Assembly: GCA_016875755.1 (NCBI GenBank)
Contig: VGOX01000101.1
Span: 1 to 7,336, forward strand
Reading direction: 5' to 3'
Length of the DNA: 7,336 bases
Source of the DNA: Chloroflexota bacterium
GTDB lineage: Bacteria > Chloroflexota > Anaerolineae > Anaerolineales > Villigracilaceae
Positions 1-5,665 of the stretch are shown in pieces. Each line of letters starts with the position of its first letter. The first letter of the stretch is position 1. A program made the translations under genes and the position numbers. Below the pieces are notes generated by a model. That model saw nothing but the letters and a program-made list of their open reading frames with translations. It was not told the DNA's origin and searched no databases.

Positions 1-1
1 T

Positions 2-52
2 TTCTACTTTGCCTTTCAACTCGGATTACAAACCGTCCAAAGTTTTATTTGA
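2..52 (+). CDS. Possible 3' end of an upstream gene
   Basis: Only the last 16 codons would lie in the window. The frame beginning at base 2 reads FYFAFQLGLQTVQSFI and stops at TGA 50-52. It ends 7 bp before a strong GC-rich hairpin, which is where a terminator would be expected, and its hydrophobic/aromatic composition could suit a protein C-terminus. The two other + frames are also open here: one stops at TAG 58-60 and one runs through the hairpin to 104. The choice of frame therefore rests on terminator spacing alone, and no function can be assigned. Confidence 0.22.
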   Translation, partial: FYFAFQLGLQTVQSFI

Positions 53-59
53 CCATGTA

Positions 60-80
60 GGGGCGGGGTTTCCCCGCCCC
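60..80 (+). terminator. GC-rich hairpin, probable intrinsic terminator
   Basis: The arms GGGGCGGGG (60-68) and CCCCGCCCC (72-80) pair perfectly over 9 bp around a TTT loop and are followed by ATTTT. This is the shape of a factor-independent terminator for a + strand gene ending just upstream, although the T run is short. Its left edge GTAGGGGC (57-64) is the same 8-mer that begins the inverted repeat at 4621-4681, so it may be a copy of a dispersed repeat that also acts as a terminator. Confidence 0.6.
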
Positions 81-83
81 ATT

Positions 84-112
84 TTCACCATGCACCAGCC
101 ATGAAGTACAAT
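84..112 (+). promoter_or_regulatory. Candidate promoter for the kinase-regulator operon
   Basis: A -35-like TTCACC (84-89) and a -10-like TACAAT (107-112) are separated by 17 bp, in the gap between the hairpin at 60-80 and the kinase start. Transcription would begin near 119, giving a short leader of about 11 nt to a TTG at 130 or 26 nt to the ATG at 145. Both hexamers are only partial matches to the sigma-70 consensus. Confidence 0.4.
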
Positions 113-144
113 CGCCCCAACTTTATTTATTGAAATTGCATTCC

Positions 145-2304
145 ATGGCACAGATCCCTTTTTCTTCTTCCGACGACACCAATCAGCGCCTGCTTGAGGC
201 GCTTGCCAGCCTTAACCAGATCAGCAGCGCCATCAATCGCATCGGCACCAGTGAAGACCAATCTTCCAGCCTGCAATTGATCGTGGAGACGGCGATTCAT
301 GTCACGCCAGGATTCTCCGCATCCATTTACATTTACGACCCAAACACGGACAAACTCGAAGTTACATCACGCGTCGTGGCGTATGCAGACGGACGGGAAA
401 TTCACCGCAACATCAAACCTACTGATGACATTCCGCGTGAAGACGGCTTTGGTCTGCGTTCCATTCACCGCAGGCGGCGCACATTCTCCTACGAGGAAAC
501 CGACATGAACATTCACCCGTTTCAAGCTGGGTTGGGTGTCAAAGTGGTGGCGAGTTTTCCTTTACTGGTCGCGGAAGAGGTGCTGGGTGTGCTGTACATT
601 TACCTGCACGAAGACCGCAAATTCTCCCAATTCGAAGAGCTGATGCTGCTTAATTTCGTCAATCAGGCGGCGATGGCAATTCATCATGCGCGTCACATGG
701 CGGGTATCAAACGGAATCTGGCACAAAAAGAAAATGAACTCAACCGCCTGCGCCATGCTGGGATGCTCATCTCCTCGCGTTTGCGGCTGGAGGAAACCCT
801 CGAGTCCATCCTCAACCTTGCGCTGGAATTGACCAACGCCCAATACGGCATCTTCCGCCTGTTGGACAAAACAGGTGAAAATCTTGTCACCCGTGCGGTC
901 AGTGCCGTGCATCTCGAAAAACCACTTGTAGAAAAACTTCCCATTCAGGGCAAAAGCATCATGGCACACGTGGCGCGGACCCGTCAGCCGCTGCTCATCC
1001 GCGATCTGCGTGAAGAACAATGGGCAGACATGTACTATCCACTTGATTCTGTTTTGGAAATGCGTTCAGAATTGTGTGTGCCGCTCATCAACGCCAGCGG
1101 ACGCTTGGAAGGTGTGCTCAATTTGGAGAGTCCACAAGTGGGCGGATTTACAGAAGATGATAGTCACATGCTGCAATCGCTGGCAACCTATGCGGTGACT
1201 GCCATTCAGGAAGTACGTCTGTTGGATGCGTTGCAGGAAGCCGCGCAATTGCTGATCGCGCAGCCGATCCATAGCGTGCTGAATCAACTCTGCGAAATGG
1301 CAAACGACCTGCTGAATACGTCGTCCAGTGCTGTTTGGCTGGGGACAGAAACAGGTGGGATGGAATTAGTTTCGTCCAATGGCGCGCCAGTTGCAGAAGA
1401 TGCATATAAAGAACAAGTCAACGGGTTGGTGATGCCGTTGACGAATGGAGACAAAACGTCAGCGTTGGGAATGTTTGGGGTGTTCCACACAGGTTCAGGC
1501 GGAGTAAGAGGCGTTGTCTCCGAATGGGATAAAAAAGTATTGGCATGTCTCGCCAATTACGCCGTGCTCGCCGTCCAGAATGAGACTCGTCAGCAGGCGT
1601 TGCGTGTGTCACAGGAACAGCATCTCATCGCGGAAACTTTCGCGGCGGTTGGGGATATTTCTGCAAATTTATTGCACACCATGAATAATAAACTTGGTGT
1701 GATTCCCGTACGTGTGCAGGGCATTCAGGATAAATATGAAACCGCGCTTGCGGAGGATGCCTACCTGACCAACAGCCTGAGCGAGATCGAGCGCAGCGCT
1801 ACAGCCGCCATGCAGACCGTGCAGGAAAATCTTTCGCACTTGCGCCCGATCCGCATGGAGAAAATTCAGATCGCCCCATGCGCCGCCGATGCGCTTCGTT
1901 CGGTGCAAACGCCGCCAAATATTCGTATCACGGTTAACGGGTTGGAAGACCTGCCAATGGTCAGTGCCAGTGCGCAAAGTTTGGTGTTCGTCTTTCGCAA
2001 CCTGATCGAGAATGCAATCGATGCGATGAATGGCGCGGGCGAAATAATAATTTACGGAAGGCAAAATAATAACTGGGTGGAAGTTTCAGTGAGCGATACG
2101 GGGCGCGGCATCTCCCCTGAATTCCACGAACAAATTTTTGAGCTGGCATATTCGAGCCGCACGCACCCAGGCAAAATCGGTTTCGGTTTGTGGTGGGTCA
2201 AAACCTTGATGACGCGTCTCGGCGGCAGCGTGACCGTGGAAAGCGACGGCACGCACGGCACGACATTTCACTTGCGCCTGCCCATCGTGGAGCAAACCTC
2301 ATGA
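145..2304 (+). CDS. Soluble multi-GAF sensor histidine kinase
   Basis: This is a cytosolic sensor kinase expected to autophosphorylate on histidine and pass the phosphate to the regulator encoded immediately downstream. Numbered from the ATG at 145 (719 aa), it has a GAF domain at about 23-182, a second clear GAF at about 206-357, a degenerate GAF-like region at about 360-480, a dimerisation/phosphotransfer helix with H511 in HTMNNKLG, and a C-terminal HATPase_c domain. The ATPase shows an N-box FRNLIENAIDAM (617-628), G1 DTGRGI (651-656), G2 GKIGFGLWW (676-684) and GTHGTTF (702-708). There is no signal peptide or membrane segment. The residue after the phospho-histidine is Thr instead of the usual Glu/Asp. 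A TTG at 130 would add five residues; neither start has a clear Shine-Dalgarno, so I prefer ATG. The stop overlaps the next start (ATGA), implying translational coupling. The ligand of the GAF domains is unknown. Confidence 0.93.
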   Translation: MAQIPFSSSDDTNQRLLEALASLNQISSAINRIGTSEDQSSSLQLIVETAIHVTPGFSASIYIYDPNTDKLEVTSRVVAYADGREIHRNIKPTDDIPREDGFGLRSIHRRRRTFSYEETDMNIHPFQAGLGVKVVASFPLLVAEEVLGVLYIYLHEDRKFSQFEELMLLNFVNQAAMAIHHARHMAGIKRNLAQKENELNRLRHAGMLISSRLRLEETLESILNLALELTNAQYGIFRLLDKTGENLVTRAVSAVHLEKPLVEKLPIQGKSIMAHVARTRQPLLIRDLREEQWADMYYPLDSVLEMRSELCVPLINASGRLEGVLNLESPQVGGFTEDDSHMLQSLATYAVTAIQEVRLLDALQEAAQLLIAQPIHSVLNQLCEMANDLLNTSSSAVWLGTETGGMELVSSNGAPVAEDAYKEQVNGLVMPLTNGDKTSALGMFGVFHTGSGGVRGVVSEWDKKVLACLANYAVLAVQNETRQQALRVSQEQHLIAETFAAVGDISANLLHTMNNKLGVIPVRVQGIQDKYETALAEDAYLTNSLSEIERSATAAMQTVQENLSHLRPIRMEKIQIAPCAADALRSVQTPPNIRITVNGLEDLPMVSASAQSLVFVFRNLIENAIDAMNGAGEIIIYGRQNNNWVEVSVSDTGRGISPEFHEQIFELAYSSRTHPGKIGFGLWWVKTLMTRLGGSVTVESDGTHGTTFHLRLPIVEQTS

Positions 2305-3332
2305 ACCTGCGCGCACTCGTTGTGGACGATAACCCCTCATGGCAGCAGATCATGAGCGAAATTCTCACCGACAACGGCTTCGAGGTTGATACCGCCAGCA
2401 CGCTTGAAGAAGCCAGTGCTGCACTCAAGGCGCATCCGCACCGCCTCGCAGTCGTCGATCTCTCGCTCTCCGCCACCGACCATCACAACCAAGACGGTTT
2501 GCGTGTGCTCGACTCCATTCGCCGCCTCGACCCCGCCTGCCGCGCCATTTTGCTCACGGGTTTTGCCACGGTCGAGATCGCCGTGAAAGCGCTCACCGAT
2601 TACAACGCTTTCACATTTCTTCGCAAGGAAAGTTTTCAACGCAGCGAATTCAAAGACATTCTCAAACGGATTTTGATCGCCGCCCCTGCTGCTGTGGATG
2701 AAGTTCCCGCCTCTTTTCTGGACTTGAAACCTGATCCAATTTCTCAAGCAGCCACCCAGCCCAAAGCCCTCATCGTGGACGATGACGCTGGCTGGCGCAG
2801 CATCCTCGAAGACCTGCTCAGCGAAGCCGAATATCAGCCCGTAACATGCGCCAGTTTTGGTGAAGCGCTCGGTTTGTTACGCAAGGAAAAATTTGCACTC
2901 GCCGTGGTCGACTTATCTCTGCGCGGCGGTCAACACCTCGACGGTTTGCAGCTGCTCAAGATCACACAAGGACACCACATCCCCACCCTTGTGGTCAGCG
3001 GGCTTGCGGAGCCCGAAGAAATCCAACGCATTTACGCCGAACACGCCATCACTGCCTACATCGAAAAACACTCTTTCAATCGCGCCAATTTCAAGCGCAT
3101 CCTCGCTGAAGCCAAACAAGCCAGCAGCGAGCACAGCGAACTCAGAGTGCTGACCGACCGTGAACGCGAAGTGCTGGATTTACTTGCGCAGGGCATGACC
3201 AATAAAGAGATCGCCGAGAAACTGGTCATCACCACCAACACGGTGAAGCGTCATCTCAAGGCGATCTTTGAAAAGCTGAATGTCCACACACGAGCGGCGG
3301 CTACAGCCATTGCGACGAAAAATAAAAACTAG
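2301..3332 (+). CDS. Double-receiver response regulator with LuxR-type HTH
   Basis: This is a 343-aa DNA-binding response regulator, the likely partner of the kinase whose stop codon it overlaps by 4 bp. Receiver 1 (about 3-125) has the acidic pair D9/D10, phosphoacceptor D53 in VVDLSL, T86 in LLTG and K109. Receiver 2 (about 154-270) has D160/D161, phosphoacceptor D204 in VVDLSL, S233 and K256. Both receivers therefore keep every residue needed for phosphorylation. Residues 284-331 are a LuxR/FixJ-type helix-turn-helix starting LTDREREVLDLLAQG, with recognition helix around TTNTVKRHLKAIF. The ATG at 2301 is chosen over an in-frame ATG at 2190 because the receiver begins directly after it and GGAG (2289-2292) lies 8 nt upstream. 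Receiver 1 has a longer loop after D53 than receiver 2. The stop TAG lies inside a short intergenic repeat. Target genes are unknown. Confidence 0.93.
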   Translation: MNLRALVVDDNPSWQQIMSEILTDNGFEVDTASTLEEASAALKAHPHRLAVVDLSLSATDHHNQDGLRVLDSIRRLDPACRAILLTGFATVEIAVKALTDYNAFTFLRKESFQRSEFKDILKRILIAAPAAVDEVPASFLDLKPDPISQAATQPKALIVDDDAGWRSILEDLLSEAEYQPVTCASFGEALGLLRKEKFALAVVDLSLRGGQHLDGLQLLKITQGHHIPTLVVSGLAEPEEIQRIYAEHAITAYIEKHSFNRANFKRILAEAKQASSEHSELRVLTDREREVLDLLAQGMTNKEIAEKLVITTNTVKRHLKAIFEKLNVHTRAAATAIATKNKN

Positions 3333-3361
3333 ACGATGGTCAATCGTCAGCGGTCAATCGT
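3330..3361. repeat. Short intergenic repeat between convergent genes
   Basis: This stretch contains GACGAT (3332-3337) facing ATCGTC (3343-3348), a 6-bp inverted repeat with a 5-nt loop, and GGTCAATCGT twice (3338-3347 and 3352-3361). Its first ten bases TAGACGATGG recur on the opposite strand at 6613-6622, in another spacer. It supplies the TAG of the regulator gene and the final codons and TGA of the fumarylacetoacetase gene. The small hairpin could act as a weak bidirectional terminator, but it lacks a strong stem and T run. Confidence 0.45.
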
Positions 3362-4594
3362 TGGAAGTATCTTCCCTGTCACTTCGCCAAAGCCCACGCG
3401 ATAGCCATCTCCCTGACAATAGCCTTTCATCGTCACGGTATCACCGTCCTGCAAAAATTTCCGCGTTTCCCCATTGGATAATTTAATAGGTTTTTCACCG
3501 CGCCAGGTCAGTTCGAGCATCGAGCCGTAACTGTCTTCGGTCGGTCCGCTGATGGTGCCTGTGCCACACAGGTCACCTGTGCGCATGTTACAGCCTGTGA
3601 CGGTGTGATGCGCCAGCATTTGCGTCAGGCTCCAATACAGGTGTTTCATATTCGAGCAGCTGATGGTCTGCGCTTCGTCCATCGTTGCGGATTGCAGAGT
3701 CACTTCCAGCGTAATATCATATCCATTTGCTGAATCAGATTTGAGGTAAGGCAGAGGCGCAGGGTCTTGCTTCGGTCCCTGCACGCGGAAGGATTCGAGC
3801 GCGTCCATCGTCACGACCCACGGCGAGATCGAAGTCGCAAAGTTCTTGGCGAGGAACGGTCCAAGCGGCTGGTATTCCCAAGCTTGGATATCGCGCGCGC
3901 TCCAGTCGTTGAGCAAGACCATGCCAAAGATGTGCTCGTGCGCGTTTTCGATGGAGATCGGCTCGCCGAGGTCGTTGCCCGTGCCGATGAAGAAGCCCAT
4001 CTCCAATTCAAAATCCAACTGACGCGACGCGGTAAATTCTAATGGTGCATCTTTCGGCTTCACCTGCCCGCGCGGACGGATAACATCGGTACCAGTCAGC
4101 ACCACCGAACTGGCGCGCCCGTGATAGCCAACGGGCAGATGCAGCCAGTTGGGCATGAGCGCATTTTCTTTCCCGCGAAACATGATGCCGACATTGGTGG
4201 CGTGTTCGCGCGAGGCGTAGAAATCGGTGTAATCGCCGACGGCGACGGGCAGATGCATTTGGACATCACTCACAGGAATCAACGCCCGCACGCGCATCGC
4301 CTCTTCCCAGACGGTATCACCGCCTTCGCTGAGCAGGTCGGTCAAACGTTGACGGATTCTCCGCCACGTCTCGCGCCCCGCGGACATGAAACGGTTGAGC
4401 GAGGATTCGGCAAAGAATCCGTATTGTTGATCGAATAATTTTTGTTCGTCGAGGAAGGCAAGGTCAACGACAAAATCTCCCAGCCGTGTACCAACGCGCG
4501 TAGATGGATTTTCTTTGGTGGAGAAAATACCATACGGCAGGTTTTGAATCGGGAAATCAGATTCGGGTGATACTTCGATAAAGGATTTAAGCAT
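3347..4594 (-). CDS. fahA: Fumarylacetoacetase
   Basis: This enzyme (EC 3.7.1.2) hydrolyses 4-fumarylacetoacetate to fumarate and acetoacetate, the last step of tyrosine/phenylalanine breakdown through homogentisate. The 415-aa product has the N-terminal SH3-like FAH domain (about 15-115) and the full catalytic domain. From recalled mouse FAH residues, the active-site set is intact: metal ligands D124, E196, E198 and D230; catalytic H131 in REHATNVG; R234 in WSARD; and E361 in GSMLEL. Long blocks such as NALMPNWLHLPVGYHGRASS and GYCQGDGYRVGFG are typical. I start it at ATG 4594 because family members begin MLKSFIEV-like. ATGs at 4609, 4615 and 4642 are in frame, but the last would translate a repeat. 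It is probably co-transcribed with the gene ending at 4678. Its last residues (TIDR) and stop are encoded by an intergenic repeat. Other homogentisate-pathway genes are not in the window. Confidence 0.96.
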   Translation of the reverse strand: MLKSFIEVSPESDFPIQNLPYGIFSTKENPSTRVGTRLGDFVVDLAFLDEQKLFDQQYGFFAESSLNRFMSAGRETWRRIRQRLTDLLSEGGDTVWEEAMRVRALIPVSDVQMHLPVAVGDYTDFYASREHATNVGIMFRGKENALMPNWLHLPVGYHGRASSVVLTGTDVIRPRGQVKPKDAPLEFTASRQLDFELEMGFFIGTGNDLGEPISIENAHEHIFGMVLLNDWSARDIQAWEYQPLGPFLAKNFATSISPWVVTMDALESFRVQGPKQDPAPLPYLKSDSANGYDITLEVTLQSATMDEAQTISCSNMKHLYWSLTQMLAHHTVTGCNMRTGDLCGTGTISGPTEDSYGSMLELTWRGEKPIKLSNGETRKFLQDGDTVTMKGYCQGDGYRVGFGEVTGKILPTIDR

Positions 4595-4620
4595 CGTTTT
4601 ATTTTCCATTTTCATAAAGT

Positions 4621-4681
4621 GTAGGGGCAACCCGCCCATCAAATTCTGAGGTCATTTAAAATTATGAAGGGTCGCCCCTAC
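4621..4681. repeat. GTAGGGGC inverted-repeat element
   Basis: Left arm GTAGGGGCAACCC (4621-4633) is the reverse complement of right arm GGGTCGCCCCTAC (4669-4681) at 12 of 13 positions, separated by 35 AT-rich bases, giving a 61-bp element with defined ends. It fills most of the spacer between the two - strand genes. Its right arm provides the TAG stop of the upstream gene. In RNA it could form a long-loop hairpin, acting as an attenuator, partial terminator or 3'-end stabiliser between the cistrons. The size and inverted ends resemble a miniature non-autonomous repeat; no target-site duplication is evident. Confidence 0.6.
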
Positions 4682-5619
4682 AAAATCCTCAACTTCCGCA
4701 AATCTTCGCGTGGTTCGTCGAAACTACAACTGCCGAAGGATGTGGAGAATAGGCGACTCTTCGTAATCCCTGAAGTGGCTATACGCAAATCCTTCCAAGT
4801 GAAGCCATTCTCGTCAAAGGAAAAGTGTTCGGGATCTTCATCTTCGAGAATGGATTGGATTTGCGCTTGCGATAAATCTTTTGCTTCTGCCAGCACCCCT
4901 GCCCCAAAGACGTTAAGGAAGCCGTGCATTTTGGTTTGCACGCTGTCGTTGTAGTGGCGGATGGGATGGTGAAGTCCCGCCGTGCATTTGAGCGGCACGC
5001 CCGCATCACGGACGGCGGCAATCGTCCATGCGACTTGTTCGGTAGATGGAAATGCATCTGCGGTGACGCCGCCAGTGCGGAGTTTGAATCCGACGTGGCG
5101 GTCCTTGAGTTTGCGCAGAGCGCGGATGAGATTCTCCGCGCGGGGTCGCCAATCTTCTCCAGATGAGACTTCAAAGAAGACCGTGATGCCATTCTTGTTG
5201 AGCATATCCGAAGCGGATTTGACGAGGTCGTGGGCTTGAGTCGCATCGGTCAACGCCGACGATGGCAGCGCGACTTCGAACATATCCACAATGACAGCTG
5301 CGCCGTAGGTTTCACGGAAGGCGAGAATATCGTCGATGTCGAGTTTGAGATTGGCGAGGAATTCGTCCACGCTGGAGCCGCTCCGCCCGAGGGTGGTAAA
5401 TGTCAACGCTTCAGGCGTGGCAGGCATGAGCGGAGTCAGATGCGGAAGCCGTTTGGCGGGGATGACAAATCTTGAGAGCATCCACGAGTCAGGCGAGTCT
5501 TGATACTCCATGAAATTTTTGAAGGCTTCTTCCAACGATAAATTGGCAGGCGGGTATAAACCCGCGTAATCAATGACGCGGAACATGAATTGCTGAAGCG
5601 AAGGTTTCGGGTCGGTCAT
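4678..5619 (-). CDS. Conserved protein of unknown function, possible TIM-barrel enzyme
   Basis: I do not recognise a characterised family for this 313-aa protein. It is soluble, without signal peptide or membrane segment. Alternating hydrophobic strands and helices suggest an alpha/beta barrel: AAVIVDMFEVALP (107-119), ITVFFEVSSGEDW (145-157), VGFKLRTGG (176-184), PLKCTAGLHHPIRH (209-222) and GFLNVFGAG (233-241). The likely strand ends carry charged or polar residues (E115, E150, K179, R181, K211, H217, H218, R221). The lysine motifs recall class I aldolases of the deoxyribose-phosphate aldolase type, but this is only a hypothesis. The C-terminus FGSCSFDEPREDLRKL looks conserved in style. The ATG at 5619 is preferred over the open frame reaching 5847, which would overlap the divergent dehydrogenase; a TATAAT lies 7 nt upstream. 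It leads a probable two-gene operon with fumarylacetoacetase, which suggests a role in aromatic amino-acid breakdown, unproven. Confidence 0.85.
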   Translation of the reverse strand: MTDPKPSLQQFMFRVIDYAGLYPPANLSLEEAFKNFMEYQDSPDSWMLSRFVIPAKRLPHLTPLMPATPEALTFTTLGRSGSSVDEFLANLKLDIDDILAFRETYGAAVIVDMFEVALPSSALTDATQAHDLVKSASDMLNKNGITVFFEVSSGEDWRPRAENLIRALRKLKDRHVGFKLRTGGVTADAFPSTEQVAWTIAAVRDAGVPLKCTAGLHHPIRHYNDSVQTKMHGFLNVFGAGVLAEAKDLSQAQIQSILEDEDPEHFSFDENGFTWKDLRIATSGITKSRLFSTSFGSCSFDEPREDLRKLRIL

Positions 5620-5626
5620 GCGGGTA

Positions 5627-5656
5627 ATTATACCCAGCGCAGTCACAAGCGGTAAA
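5627..5656 (-). promoter_or_regulatory. Promoter of the unknown gene / fumarylacetoacetase operon
   Basis: On the - strand a perfect TATAAT occupies 5632 down to 5627, with a -35-like TTTACC at 5656-5651 and an 18-bp spacer. Only 7 nt lie between the -10 box and the ATG at 5619, so transcription would start at or next to the A of ATG and the mRNA would be leaderless. No Shine-Dalgarno is present, which agrees. Confidence 0.6.
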
Positions 5657-5658
5657 AT
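5628..5658 (+). promoter_or_regulatory. Promoter of the 2-hydroxyacid dehydrogenase gene
   Basis: A -10-like TAAAAT (5653-5658) lies 7 nt before the ATG at 5666, again predicting a leaderless mRNA. The best -35 candidate is TTATAC (5628-5633) with a 19-bp spacer, which is weak. It overlaps the -10 box of the divergent promoter, so the two promoters would compete or be jointly regulated. Confidence 0.5.
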
Positions 5659-5665
5659 TAGCCTC

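Noticed and set aside
562..1020. Open - strand frame of 152 codons
   Set aside because: It lies antisense to two clear GAF domains of the kinase; no start context or protein motif supports it.
2190..2300. Longer response-regulator start at 2190
   Set aside because: It overlaps the ATP-binding domain of the kinase in another frame, and the receiver domain begins directly at the 2301 ATG with a Shine-Dalgarno.
3330..3361. CRISPR-like repeat because of GGTCAATCGT occurring twice
   Set aside because: There are only two 10-bp units with a 4-bp gap, no spacers of normal length and no cas genes; it is a short intergenic repeat.
4595..4642. Longer fumarylacetoacetase start at 4642 (also 4615 and 4609)
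   Set aside because: The start at 4642 would translate one arm of an intergenic inverted repeat. The family's N-terminus begins at the ATG at 4594; 4609 remains possible but adds only MENKT.
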